Shown: positions 52,088-62,505 of the stretch, piece by piece
Layout of the letters: the number at the start of each line of letters is the position of its first letter
How positions within the stretch are numbered: the first letter of the stretch is position 1
Assembly (NCBI GenBank): GCA_022414725.1
Contig: CM039463.1
Coordinates: 82,142,194-82,206,193 of the forward strand
DNA: 64,000 nt
DNA from: Microglena sp. YARC
Lineage: Eukaryota > Chlorophyta > Chlorophyceae > Chlamydomonadales > Chlamydomonadaceae
Direction of reading: 5' to 3'
Made by a program: the position numbers and the translations under genes
The notes under the pieces: model-generated
What the model was told of the DNA's origin: nothing
The model's database searches: none
The model's input: only the letters and a program-made list of their open reading frames with translations

Positions 52088-52162
52088 GTGTGTCGGTGTG
52101 GGTGTGGGTGGGGTGGGGGTTGGAGGTTGGGGGGGTTGGGTTGGGGGTTGGGGGGGGGGCAG
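52088..52162. repeat. GT/G-rich tract
   Basis: GTGTGGGTGTGGGTGGGGTG and repeated GGGGTTGG words, almost without C or A on the plus strand; strong G-quadruplex potential. Confidence 0.85.
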
Positions 52163-52383
52163 ACGAATGGCGAGGTTGGCGTGACTCGAGTCTACTGGGG
52201 TGGTGCCTGTGCTGATGTACAACTGTACATTATTAATTGTTTAGGTATTCGTACGTTTGCGGTATTTAATATATTCGTGTTTTTGACCTATTGTTCTGGC
52301 GTTGGACTTTTCCGATTCAAATATTACAAGCCGTATTTGGTTTTCCTTTCTTTCCCCGACTGGTCATGGACTCTGGTGGGCAC

Positions 52384-52626
52384 CAGGGTTGTTCAGGAGG
52401 ACTCCAGCTCTGTGTCCTGAGACACAACCAATTGCATAGCCAGCGTCCTGAGACACAACCGACCTGCAACTGACCCATAGCCTGCGTCCTGAGACACAAC
52501 TGACCTACAACTGACCCATAGCCTGCGTCCTGAGACGCTACCAACCCACTGAAGCTGAGTCTGCGATGCAACGGACCCTTCGACGTTGCGTCTACCATGG
52601 AGGACGAAGCATCCTGAACAACCCTG
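52384..52626. mobile_element. hAT-type MITE with 41-bp internal repeats
   Basis: 243 bp with perfect 15-bp inverted ends CAGGGTTGTTCAGGA / TCCTGAACAACCCTG. It is flanked by GTGGGCAC (52,376-52,383) and GTAGGCAC (52,627-52,634), an 8-bp duplication with one change. Inside are three 41-bp units with TAGCCTGCGTCCTGAGACAC and CAACTGACCCA. A truncated relative lies near 18,493. Confidence 0.85.
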
Positions 52627-52641
52627 GTAGGCACTATCTAC

Positions 52642-52827
52642 CAGGGGACTTCCATTGACCAAATTGGCCAGCGCTTTAGCGCACTTGAAAACAAAAAAGC
52701 TGCGCTTTGTAGTGCAAAAAGCGAAACAATTGCTTGCTGCGCCCACAGGGGGGGTGCAAAAAACTGCGCGAAACGCGCAGTGGGGCCCAAAAAGGCAGGG
52801 CGCCAGCGCGCTCTTGGAATTACCCTG
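52642..52827. mobile_element. hAT-type MITE, second copy
   Basis: 186 bp beginning CAGGGGACTTCC and ending GGAATTACCCTG, flanked by perfect CTATCTAC at 52,634-52,641 and 52,828-52,835. Its inner sequence (TTGGCCAGCGCTTTAGCG, TGCGCCCAC, inverted) matches the MITE at 45,000-45,178. It lies immediately beside the other hAT MITE. Confidence 0.9.
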
Positions 52828-52835
52828 CTATCTAC

Positions 52836-53727
52836 CAGACCAGAACCTGAGCTTGGTTACATACATCCGGGCCAGCAATTTGGCTGCTCGCAGTATTTTC
52901 TTTTACCGGGGAAAATGTAAGAGCGTACAATTTTTTCATTGTTTTCCTTTTTTATTGTTTCTTCTGAACGAGCAAAAAATGAATGCCAAAAACGAATTAC
53001 ACCTATAAAAACGCTTGATCCAATCAATCCCTTCATTCATTCATGGACAAACAGAGAAAGATTCGCTCGGGTAGAAGAAGGTCCAGGTATAAAAGCAGTC
53101 CCAGAAGTGCCACACACACAGACACAGTCACACACACAGACACAGTCACACACATAGTCACAGACACATACACACTCGGGTGCTCGACCTTCCACTTCTT
53201 GATCGCACATCAGGTAATGTAGAGGAATCATTTTATTCTCAGGTTGGGAAATCAGTTTCTAGTCCTTTCTTCTCGGATTCAGTAAGGCTTCGAAAGAACA
53301 TTCAAAGTCCACATTGTGTTTATCTTGAACGCTTCCAGAATCACGTAGGTGACACTCGATCCTGCCAAGGGACAATAGGAAGTTCATGTTTATCAGTTTC
53401 CATCTTCAGGTCATGGGAGGAAGTTCTAAATCTATACGTAATACGCACCAAATTGTAAGGCAGGTCTCTGATGAGATAAGTAGGGATCTCAGGTTTCCCA
53501 CTCTCATCCCATGAAGAGGACATTTAAGTATGGTACACAGCATTCTTCCTTCCTTGTGATCCAGAGCTTTCATCTCTAGGGCGTGTATATGATGACTTGG
53601 TGCTTTAGTACAAGAAAAAATGATTGGAAAATAGGACCTTCTCCACCTTGTTCCAGCTAACTGGATTAAATTATCACTGTAGCACGAACTCAGGGCCCCC
53701 GTCAGTAATACAAATGTTTGGGGTTCA
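52836..53727. other. Intergenic; CA-type microsatellite
   Basis: Repeat-J copy at 52,843-52,892. (ACACACAGACACAGTC)n at 53,107-53,170. The remaining ORFs are short and unconvincing. Confidence 0.5.
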
Positions 53728-53746
53728 CTTCATCAATGCTTTTCCA

Positions 53747-53876
53747 AGTTTCGACTCCCCCTTCGGTCGCTCTTGGCGTTGCAGGTCGTCGTCAACAGCG
53801 ATGGTAGCTTGTCCAGATGAGGTAGGAGACCGCTCCCCACCCGCGTACGACGGGCTCCCTTGGGCGTTATCATTAC
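53747..53876 (+). mobile_element. tRNA-derived SINE, 5'-truncated copy
   Basis: 130 bp starting inside the B box (TTTCGACTCCC) and carrying the same body as 40,815-40,960: GTTGCAGGTCGTCGTCAACAGCG, then GAGACCGCTCCCCACCCGCG. It is flanked by a perfect 19-bp duplication CTTCATCAATGCTTTTCCA at 53,728-53,746 and 53,877-53,895. 5' truncation with a long duplication is the signature of LINE-driven target-primed insertion. Confidence 0.93.
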
Positions 53877-53895
53877 CTTCATCAATGCTTTTCCA

Positions 53896-54292
53896 GGGAG
53901 TACAACATCACAACTGGTACACTGACCGCTTCATAACACAAGGGCATCATACACATCCTTTCTCCAACAGAATTTGCGTTCCCTAGCCATATTGAGATCA
54001 GCAAGGGCAACATGCCTCATCATACCAGGGTTACGGCCATAGTATTTAACAATGGAGTTCCAGAATTTAATCACTGATTTCAACCAATAATAGTGAATTG
54101 GGAACTGGCCTGTTTCTTTCAAAGCAATGTGCTGGGGGATGGATCGCTTCACTCCTAAGACACACTTCATGAATGCAGCATGCCTTATATGAATATATGT
54201 AGATGCTACTTGGTCTCTGCTAGTAGACCCAATAAGATGTTGAATGAGACCAGTGCTCCAGATTTAAGAGCCATACATTCATAGAGAGCAGG
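53896..54292. other. Intergenic, no feature seen
   Basis: The minus-strand frame 53,931-54,170 (79 codons) has a protein-like composition (KFWNSIVKYYGRNPGMMRHV) but no recognised family. Possibly an old transposon exon. Confidence 0.25.
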
Positions 54293-54597
54293 ACTAACCT
54301 AACCTAACCTAACCTAACCTACCATCGTGGCGATAGAGAGCAGGACTAACCTAACCTATCCTAACCTAACATCGTGGCGATAGAGAGCAGGACTAACCTA
54401 ACCTATCCTAACCTATCCTAACCTAACCTAACATCGTGGCGATAGAGAGCAGGACTAACCTAACTTAACCTTACCTAACCTAACATTATGGCGATAGAGA
54501 GCAGGACTAACCTAACCTAACATAACCTCTTGGTGATAGAGAGCAGGACTAACCTAACCTAACCTAACCTAACCTAACCTAACCTAACCTAACCTAA
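54293..54597. repeat. (CCTAA)n array with 24-bp spacers, left part
   Basis: Runs of CCTAA alternate with a spacer CATCGTGGCGATAGAGAGCAGGAC. The same array resumes at 55,269. TTAGG is the arthropod telomere motif, but here it sits in interspersed satellite form. Confidence 0.93.
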
Positions 54598-55068
54598 GAG
54601 GTCGTTCACACGGGACAGGTTTGGGTTTGGGTTTGGTTTGACGTTGACCTGCCACGTCAGAGGGGGTTAGCCGAAGGTTAGCCGAGGTTAGCCCAAACCC
54701 GCCCAAACGTTCAGACGGCATTCCTGACCTTCTTGTTGGTAGGAAAAGTTTGATTTTTAAAAATTGCCAATCAGCAGCAGGAGAGCTCAAATCAAGCCGG
54801 CTCTGACGATAGTGTGAGGAAGGCGGAAATTGCGTCTCCTCACACTGCGTATCACCCTGCTGCTGCTGCATCTCATGATGGCGTGGATCTGCAGGGGGCG
54901 GCCCATCCTGTTCGGACCCCTCCATGCAGCGCAGTGAATATTCTAGATGGCGCGAAAAGGAGAACGGTTGTGAAAACAAGTGCGCCAGAAGGAAATGCGG
55001 CAAAATGTATCGCAACAGAAACAACGAACGACACGTGTGTGACATAACCATAATTATAACCCAAACGT

Positions 55069-55114
<46 letters not shown>

Positions 55115-55268
55115 GTTTGGGTTTTGGTTTTGGTTAGTATTTCGTTAACTAATTTCACCCGAACGCGTCAACGTTTTCCCGTGTGAGCGAAAAAAGGTTT
55201 GGATGTACGACAGAAACACCCAACTACCCCTTAACCCAAACCCAAACCAGTCCCGTGCGAACGACCTC
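54598..55268. mobile_element. PIF/Harbinger-like non-autonomous element
   Basis: 671 bp with long inverted ends: GAGGTCGTTC[A/G]CACGGGAC then [A/T]GGTTTGGGTTTGGGTT, 36 bp with two mismatches. TAA stands on both sides (54,595-54,597 and 55,269-55,271), as expected for the 3-bp TWA target of PIF/Harbinger. The interior holds (GT)n plus 29 G (55,083-55,111) and a minus-strand frame (HEMQQQQGDTQCEETQF...) that is not recognisably a transposase. The array being TAA-rich weakens the target-duplication argument. Confidence 0.78.
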
Positions 55269-55483
55269 TAACCTAACTTTACCTAACCTCATGGTGATAG
55301 AGAGCAGGACTAACGTAACCTAACCTAACCCCATAATGACAGGGGGCAGGACTAACCTAACTTAACCTAACCCCATTATGACGGAGGGCAGGACTAACCT
55401 AACTTAACCTAACTTAACCTAACTTAACCTAACCTTTCCTAACCCCATGGTGATAGAGAGCAGGACTAACCTAACCTAACCTT
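55269..55483. repeat. (CCTAA)n array with spacers, right part
   Basis: Continues the array interrupted at 54,597, with spacer variants such as CATGGTGATAGAGAGCAGGAC and CATAATGACAGGGGGCAGGAC. Confidence 0.92.
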
Positions 55484-55909
55484 TTGATCATCTCCTATTC
55501 TATCTTCTATCTTCTGTGGCCCCCATAGGATTTAGTTGGCCTTGAGTGGGTACTTGGGTCATTTGGTACCCCTCAGGGCTTTTTATTGCCGCTATATATA
55601 GCAATCGCTAGTTTTGGCCGAGGTTTAGCGTAATTATCGCTATGCAAATGTACATTTTTTTCTTCCCCTAAATGGCCCTATAAGCTGTAAAAGGCTATAA
55701 AAGCTATACAAAACACCAACATGCTGTCCCTGGAGGAGGCCTAAAACCACAAAGCTAGAAAAGCCCACTTTCAGATTTGAAAGAAAGCCCTGGTCCCCCT
55801 CCCTTTGTCCTTGATGGGTACCAATGCCTCAGCTACCAGCCACTGTTTTTTTGTTTCTTGCGACGTGCTCCAAATTTAGCGACTTGGTGCAACCCCAGCG
55901 CGAGCCCAC
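55484..55909. other. Intergenic, no feature seen
   Basis: Contains short repeats of CTATCTTCT and TATAAAAGCTATA-like words near 55,495 and 55,690. No gene supported. Confidence 0.35.
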
Positions 55910-56231
55910 CAATGTCAACCAAGAGCGATGATGGCCGAGTCTTGCTAACCACATTGCTAATCTCAACCAAGAGCGGTGATGACCGAGTCTTACTAATGAC
56001 ACTACTATTGTCAACCAACAGCGGTGATGACCAAGTCTTACTAATGACATTAGTAATGTGAACCAAGAGCGGTGATGACCGAGTCTTACTAATGACATTA
56101 CTATTGTCAACCAAGAGCGGTGATGACCTAGTCTTACTAATGCCATTACTAATGTCAACCAAGAGCGGTGATGACCGAGTCTTACAAATGACATTACTAA
56201 AGTCAACCAAGAGCAGCGATGACCGAGTCTA
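55910..56231. repeat. 48-bp minisatellite, open in several frames
   Basis: Six to seven units of 48 bp (core CCAAGAGCGGTGATGACCGAG). Because 48 is a multiple of three, a 16-residue repeat stays open on the minus strand (RLGHHRSWLT) and on the plus strand (STKSGDDRVLL). It overlaps the 3' end of the ORF at 56,203. Confidence 0.9.
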
Positions 56232-57372
56232 GGTGGCGATCGATTTCCCAACCAGCAACGGTGAAGCTACCATTCTCCACCTCACTCACATGCGGCTCCA
56301 TCATCGACGAAACCATTGCATACAGTGCGAAGTCTATGAATGCATCATCTCCCAAAGTGTCAAGCTCATCTACCAGAGCGCTATCCCCCCCAGTATACAA
56401 TTCATCCCCCCCTGACCCATCATCGCACAAGGTCTCTGCCGCCTCCCCAGCTACCCCACAACTACTTACATCCCCTACCCTCTTGCTTTCTACTGTACTG
56501 CTGAGTGAACCCCCACGCCCGTACTCAAGGGCGCCAGAAGCAGCCCCCATGGGGACCTTACCCATCTTCGCCACACTTTCCACTCCATGGAGATCACACC
56601 CCGCCCCTGCAACATGTGTCATCTCAGCAGAGGCTTCGTCAGAGTGTCCTGACCCAGCTACTGCTGCTACTACACCAGCTGTCTCAGGTTCTGCTCCTGA
56701 GCTACTAGCACCACCCACAACAGCCTTAGCTACATCCACCTCCTCCTCCTCCTCTTCTTCCTCTCCCTCCTGCTCTTCTCTCACAGTGCGCAGCCCTTGT
56801 CCATCATGTTCCTCAGACTGTTCCTCTTCTCTAAAACCCCCCATTCCCCCCAAACTCCCCATAGCCTCCATACTCCACATGCCCTCCAATCCCTCCATAC
56901 CTTCCATACCCTCCATGCCCCAAATTCCCTCCATTCCCTCCATACCCCCCATGCCATCTGTATCTCCATCCCATTCCCCATCCCCATCCAGTTCAGCAGC
57001 GTAGCCAGGTGGGGGCATCAGCTCAGAAGACAGTACCTCAGGCGGTGTCCCCAGGCGAGATGAGCTAGCTTCTGAGAAGGCTGTCCCACACAGGTCTCTC
57101 ATCTCCCTTGCACTCAACCCACTCGCGTCGACACCTTCGGCTAGAGAGTTTGGGGACAGCTCTGCCGGGTCGTAGCCATACAGTGTGGGAAGATCACCTA
57201 AGCGGACTGCGGCATCCCGGGTTGTGGCACCTAGGCCTGAGGGGGCCAAGCCTAGGGGACCACCAGCTGCAGCACCAGCAGCACCAGCACTGTCGTTACT
57301 TTGGTTGTTCTCTGCCAGCGCCCGGCGAGCCATCCGGATGCGGAGGGCATCAGAGGAGAAGCGATGGCCCAC
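56203..57372 (-). CDS. Acidic Met-Glu-Gly-rich protein, unknown
   Basis: A 389-codon open frame. The first codon in the frame is GTG; CTTCGCAG just upstream is a plausible splice acceptor, so this may be a last exon. Otherwise translation would start at the Met in RMARRALAENNQ. It has an Ala/Gly-rich N-terminal part, then DLPTLYGYDPAELSPNSLAE, a Gly-Met-Glu repeat region (GMEGMEGIWGMEGMEGMEG), a run of eight Glu, and an acidic C-terminus with DDAFIDFALYAMVSSMMEP. The acidic C-terminus could be an activation domain, which is a guess. The other strand is also open over 261 codons but reads as Pro/Ser low complexity. Confidence 0.55.
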   Translation of the reverse strand: MGHRFSSDALRIRMARRALAENNQSNDSAGAAGAAAGGPLGLAPSGLGATTRDAAVRLGDLPTLYGYDPAELSPNSLAEGVDASGLSAREMRDLCGTAFSEASSSRLGTPPEVLSSELMPPPGYAAELDGDGEWDGDTDGMGGMEGMEGIWGMEGMEGMEGLEGMWSMEAMGSLGGMGGFREEEQSEEHDGQGLRTVREEQEGEEEEEEEEVDVAKAVVGGASSSGAEPETAGVVAAVAGSGHSDEASAEMTHVAGAGCDLHGVESVAKMGKVPMGAASGALEYGRGGSLSSTVESKRVGDVSSCGVAGEAAETLCDDGSGGDELYTGGDSALVDELDTLGDDAFIDFALYAMVSSMMEPHVSEVENGSFTVAGWEIDRHLDSVIAALG

Positions 57373-57396
57373 TGCGAAGATTGGGTTGATGGGGGT

Positions 57397-57540
57397 TAGG
57401 GTTTAGGGTTTAGGGCTTAGGGTGTGAGGTTGGTGTTCAAGGAGGTTGGAGGTCAAAAAGGTTTTAAGGTCAAAAATGTTGGAGGTCGAAAAAGTTGAAG
57501 GTCAAAAACTTTGAGGTAAAAAAAGTTGGAGGTCAATAAC
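57397..57540. repeat. Degenerate TTTAGGG words and GGAGGTCAAAAA repeats
   Basis: GGTTAGGGTTTAGGGTTTAGGGCTTAGGG (four telomere-like units, 57,397-57,422) is followed by six or seven copies of a ~17-bp word GGAGGTCAAAAAGTT. Confidence 0.85.
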
Positions 57541-57940
57541 GAACTGAACTGAAATATATGCTGGAAACCCCTGAAAGGATTTGGTTTGTAACCCCTAGGG
57601 TTTATGGCCTTGTAAACAAAAGTAATAAGAACGCATGGTGGGGCGGGATATTAAGGGAGCCCCGTCTTACGGCAGTATAGAACAGGCTGCTACTTTACCT
57701 AGACAAAGCTACCATGGCTGTAGAGAACGGGCTGCTACGTTGCCCGGACAAAGCTACCTTATGGCCGGTTAATACCCCACCTAAAACCGGCCCATCCCAC
57801 CTCACCCCACCCCACCCACCTAACACCACCGCACCCCAATTTGATCCCACTAGGGGGACAATCAGCTGGGAATAATAATATAAACACATAGAAAAGGAAC
57901 AATAATTTAAACACATAGGAAAGGAAGGCAGCCTTCAATC
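57541..57940. other. Intergenic with a ~45-bp tandem duplication
   Basis: AGAACAGGCTGCTACTTTAC-TAGACAAAGCTACC is repeated at about 57,680 and 57,723. Otherwise C-rich, with CCACCCCACCC words at 57,790-57,835. Confidence 0.5.
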
Positions 57941-58400
57941 GGTCAGTTTATATAAACATCACCCTCACATACTAAATGTTCAGCAATGAGTTGATTCATT
58001 TTTTATAAACAGAACCCTCACATATAATACGTTCAGAAACTAGTTAATTAGGTTTATATAAACATAACCCTCACAGACCATAGGTTCAGAATCTAGTTAA
58101 TTAGGTTTATTATAAACATAACCCTCACAGACCATAGGTTCAGAATCTAGTTAATTAGGTTTATATAAACATAACCCTCACAGACCATAGGTTCAGAATC
58201 TAGTTAATTAGGTTTATATAAACCTAACCCTCACAGACCATAGGTTCAGAATCTAGTTAATTAGGTTTATATAAACATAACCCTCACAGACCATAGGTTC
58301 AGAATCTAGTTAATTAGGTTTACATAAACATTACTCTCACAGACTATACGTCCAGCAATTAGTTAATTCCATTTGTATATACATTACCCTGACAGACTAT
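57941..58400. repeat. 53-bp minisatellite
   Basis: About eight units of 53-54 bp with core CTAGTTAATTAGGTTTATAT and AACCCTCACAGACCATAGG. The central four are nearly identical. An isolated relict unit lies at 58,758-58,812. Confidence 0.93.
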
Positions 58401-59159
58401 GCATTCAGCAATTTTATTGCGTGGTACATTTCTGTTTTGAAGGGATTATGGCTTGGGATTCGTGTCCTAGTAAAAATGTGTGCTAGACAAAAAACAAATT
58501 CTCCACAATTCTCCAAACCTCATTTTTATTTGATATTCGGATTCTCCTTGAAATTAGATGACCCCTGTTTATTTATATCATGTTTCGCCAACATATAAGC
58601 ATCGTAAATTGCGGTACAAAGTACGAAAACACACCTTGAAAAGTACAAAAATAATGTTTTGCCAAAATGTTCTCCAAATGTAAATTTTATTGCATACCCG
58701 GAAATGCCTTGAAATTATAATAAATTAATTATAATTAATTAATCCAATTTATTAATTTATTCGGTTTATATCAACATAACCCTCACAGACTATACGTACA
58801 GAAATTCAGTTCTTACGCCTCCCCTTGATCACTTCGCTAAAATTATCCGGACACATCCACATTTTCAAAATGTAACCGTCAAAACATATGTGTACATCAA
58901 TTACAAGTCTATACATGTTCACTAAATATGTAAGGGACCACATCATGTGCATTTGTGTGATTGCGTGTGTGTGATTGTGTGTGTGCGATTGTGTGTAAAT
59001 GTATGTGTGTGTGATTGTGTGCATGCATAAGGGCAGTAGTGTATCCACAAGGACAGTCAAGGAGCAGAAGGGCGGCGGTATCCCTGCTATCTTCAGGGTG
59101 AGCTCTGATATGGAAGCTTCAGCGGTATCCCTGCCATCTTTAGTCACATTAGTTACGTC
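58401..59159. other. AT-rich DNA, GT microsatellite
   Basis: Bases 58,690-58,760 are almost pure A/T. (GT)n/GATTGTGTG words fill 58,957-59,030. A short duplication GCGGTATCCCTGC-ATCTT is at 59,073 and 59,128. No gene. Confidence 0.5.
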
Positions 59160-59400
59160 CTCATAGTGTCGCCACTGCGTCGCCATCGTGTCGTCGCATG
59201 GCGACTCATTGTGTCGCCACAGCGTCCCCATTGTGTTGTTGCGTGGCGATGCATTGTGTTGCCATTGTGTCGCCACAGCGTCGCCATCGTGTCGTTGCGT
59301 GGCGATGCATTGTGTCGCCACAGCGTCGCCATCATGTCGTTGCGTGGCGACACATTGTGTCGCCACTGCGTTGCCTTCGTGCCGTTGCATGGCAACTCAC
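59160..59400. repeat. 45-bp GTCGCC minisatellite
   Basis: Five units of 45 bp built from GTGTCGCCACAGCGTCGCCA and GTCGTTGCGTGGCGATGCAT. All three plus frames and one minus frame stay open because 45 is a multiple of three. The predicted Arg/His/Cys-rich products are not genes. Confidence 0.92.
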
Positions 59401-59833
59401 GGGTTTGGAGCCCCCCCCCCCCCCCCCCCCCCCGGACAGGCTGTGGGGTATGGGGTTGGTGGGTTCGGTTGGTGATGGTGGTGGTCGTGCAAGGGTTGGG
59501 TTGGGCTGCAGGGGATGGTGCTTGGTGATGGTGGTGGTCGCGCTATGCCATGCGAGGGCTACTCAGCAATCCTGAAATCAGGCTTGAGTAGCCCAAGTAG
59601 CTACTCAACCTGGCCAACATAAATCTAATCTACAAACATAATTATTTACCCATAGACTAAAACATGTTCAACAAACACACACTCCCATAGAAATTGTCAT
59701 ATACCAGTACATACCATCACATACCATTACATAAACGACATACTGATATGTACCAATGTGTACCGACATATGTGTCTTATAAATATGTCAGTACACATTT
59801 TTACGTATCAGTATGCCTACACATATGTATGCA

Positions 59834-59872
<39 letters not shown>

Positions 59873-59973
59873 TAGTACGGTAGCCCGTGTGGCCGGTGGC
59901 CACCCCCACCCAGGCCATGGGTCCTAGTCTGGTTTGGGTTACATAACGGGTAACGCCCTTGTATGCCCCCCCT

Positions 59974-60004
<31 letters not shown>

Positions 60005-60320
60005 CTTACACACAGTCAAGAAATCAGCCATCTCAGCCCTTGCTCGACGCTCCCCTACCTCTCCCCCCCCCCCCCCCCCCCCCCCCCGCACACACACTTC
60101 TTCTCCCTACCTATTCCCCTTCTGCTTCAGGTGTGGCCTTCCACCCTGTCATACACACATACCATCCCCCCCTCCCCCATTCTGACCTCTCCTACCCTAA
60201 CCCACCCCATCCACACGCACTCTCTTTCTCTCACCTTACCCCCACCACCCTCCCTTCCCCCAACCACCAACACGCGCACACAATCTTCTTCTCCCTACCT
60301 CGTACCCTTCACTTCACCCT
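59401..60320. other. Poly-C runs, TA microsatellite, repeat K copy
   Basis: C runs of 23, 28 and 25 bases lie at 59,411-59,433, 59,974-60,001 and 60,063-60,087. (TA)n is at 59,839-59,868. Repeat K (CTAGTACGGTAGCCCGTGTG, GCCGGTGGCCAC, then GGTTACATAACGG) is at 59,871-59,956 and recurs at 61,361-61,400 and 61,474-61,540. Confidence 0.7.
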
Positions 60321-61027
60321 GTGGGATTCAATCGTGCAGAAAGAGGGAACCGCTGTGCTTCGAACCTACCAACATTGCGAGCGCTCAGTCGCTCAGATTC
60401 CGATCGCCCCGAGAACACCGGACCGGTGCAATTGCATGGCTACAAACCTGCGGCTTCGTCTTCTCGTACAGTGCCCCAGTCGAGACTCGATCAACTCAGA
60501 ACAGCAAAAATCGCAGCAACGTACTTCATATTCTATACAACGAAAAGAGCTTGCAAAGATGGGATGATCGTGGCAATCGCGATAGTGTCCAGGGGGACGG
60601 AATGGCCATGGCGATCTGAACAAAGGTAATTAATCGCAACTGGATGCCAATCACTACGAATGTGATGCGATGGCATGGCAAAATTGCGCATGCGTGAGAT
60701 GAATGGTGGCAACGCTCGCAGACGGAGAAAAAAAGCATCACGATATGAAGGTCTGGCTTGATTATGATCCTGGCATAATTCCTCAGGCTGGGCAGCATCG
60801 TCTTAGCGCCTGGATTGGTTACCAGCTTCGTGTTCCTCCTCAGGCACGGTAGCTCGTTCCTGACTCCTTGCGAGATTACCAGCATGACGTAGCTCCTCGG
60901 ATCGGGCAGCGCGGGCATCACGTCGACGCTTGTTGGCTATTTCTCTGTCTTCCTTGCTCTGGCAAGCTCGCTTTGAGCGCTGGCTGGCGTTTTTGCGGGC
61001 CCTCCTGTCCATTATGACCGTTGCCAC
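60321..61027 (-). other. Basic coding remnant, possibly transposon-derived
   Basis: On the minus strand 61,027-60,803 encodes a strongly basic, charged stretch (RRARKNASQRSKRACQ, EIANKRRRDARAARSEE). After one stop the frame stays open for about 90 more codons, and a Cys pair CDFC lies further on. Charged RRxxARxxR segments of this kind occur at the N-terminus of some Helitron helicases, but I see no Rep or helicase motif. The identity is a guess. Confidence 0.25.
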
Positions 61028-61330
61028 GCATCATGGTCGCATTATCCGTGAAGAAGTGAAAGCTATTATTCCGAGCGCCATGCCAAGCCATATGAGGGTC
61101 GGCTGGTGACCTCCGAGGAGAGGATCTTCTGATTCTAAATGTCTTGCCGTCATAGTACCGGAGGCAATTGTGGACTTGCTATGAGCGCGCGCGCTTAGCT
61201 TAGCGAATCTGTAGTTTTGGTGTTTGAAAATTCCGCTAGGCGGGGAGTTGCTAGTTGGGTGAACGAAAAGTCGGTTGCAAGTCGGTTACACTTCGCACGT
61301 GGGCACGCGATGATGTCACCACCACGACCA
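61028..61330. other. Intergenic, no feature seen
   Basis: Ordinary sequence with a GCGCGCGCGC run near 61,182. No gene or repeat found. Confidence 0.3.
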
Positions 61331-62148
61331 CCGCGACCATGATTTCTTTATATATATATACTAGTACGGTAGCCCGTGTGGCCGGTGGCCACACCTACTC
61401 TCACGAAGACCCCCCCCACCCCACCCACCCCACCCCCACCCCACCCCACCCCCCACACACACACACCAATCATAGTACGGTGCCCGTTTGGCCTTTGGCC
61501 ACACCTATTGGGAGCTGGTTACATAATGGTTTACATTTGAAGCCCCCCCCATTCACACACCACCACCACCAAACCATTATCCGCCCCTCCCCCCTTCCCT
61601 CCCGTTGGCCACACCTGTTTTGGGCTGGGTTGCAAAACGGTTTTCTCTGCAGTGCATGCAACTTAAAACATTGACGGATTTGCAATGGTCTCCCTTGTGC
61701 ACCCACAAGCACACAAACACCACCGTCCTCCCCCCTCCCCCCCCCCCCCCCCCCAGTTATCTCTACCCCCACCCAACCATGTACCCCGCCCACAAACATA
61801 CTCCCTAACTCTTCCTGACATATTTCCTGACTCCATCCCTTCCCCTACCCCAGCCATCCCACCAGCCCCCACCCTCTCCCCACTCTCATCCCTCCCCTCC
61901 CTCCTACACGCACCCACCAGCACACACACTCCATATCTGCCTCCCTCCACTTCAGCTGTGGGCTTTGCCACATCTGAAAGGCAAACGGGACGAAGAGCAT
62001 CGACAACGTTTGCGATTCATCCGACTCCGCTAAAAGCATCGGACCTGCTTCCCTGCCACCTCAGCTGTGATCGATAGTTGACCCCACTGAAAAAGCTGAA
62101 CCTGCGCAATCGCAACCTTTACATAACTGAAGCATCTTTTTAGCGAGC
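61331..62148. repeat. Repeat K copies among C-rich DNA
   Basis: CATGATTTCTTTATATATAT plus repeat K at 61,338-61,400, a second K copy at 61,474-61,550 and a partial one at 61,604-61,645. Between them are CCCCACCC and CACACAC tracts and a C18 run at 61,737-61,754. The many overlapping Pro/Ser/Thr frames are composition artefacts. Confidence 0.7.
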
Positions 62149-62505
62149 ATGTATTCAGTTCGGCCGAAGAACAATCCTGTTAACCGCAACTGCTCCCGAA
62201 GTCAACTCGATCTGAGACTTGGAATCATCGCTAGGTTCATCCATTCAACTTTGCCGCGTGCTCACTATAGCACAATGCACAGCGACGACATGTTTCTCGA
62301 TGCAGTGGGAAGAAGTTGCAGTCAAGTTGCTGATTTGAGATGTTCGGTCAAGTTAGGGCGAGAATGCTCAGCGAGATTTTTCCTTCGGTCAACTTTGATG
62401 CGTACTTGCTATGGCACAATGCGGAGCGACATGTTTCTCAATGCAGTGGGAAGAATTTGCAGTCAAGTTTGTGACATGGAATGGATGCGATTCGGACATT
62501 TCTGA
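62149..62505 (+). other. Diverged ~140-bp tandem duplication with open frame
   Basis: Two units, each with TCAACTTTG-GCGT-CT-CTAT-GCACAATGC, GACATGTTTCTC-ATGCAGTGGGAAGAA and TTGCAGTCAAGTT, start near 62,247 and 62,389. A third, weaker unit starts near 62,550. The 118-codon frame spans the first two. It may be a repeat with chance coding. Confidence 0.55.

Noticed and set aside
54584..55114. 176-codon minus-strand ORF as a Harbinger transposase
   Set aside because: It starts in a poly-G run and shows no DDE or Myb-like motif.
56219..57004. 261-codon plus-strand ORF opposite the acidic ORF
   Set aside because: Pro/Ser/Thr low-complexity mirror of the minus-strand Met-Glu-Gly ORF; the minus strand has the more protein-like composition and a possible splice acceptor.
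59934..60619. Long overlapping Pro/Ser-rich ORFs
   Set aside because: Products of poly-C runs and C-rich DNA open in all frames.
60526..61027. A Helitron helicase gene
   Set aside because: Only a basic, charged stretch is present; there is no Rep HUH motif or helicase motif, so it is listed only as a possible transposon remnant.
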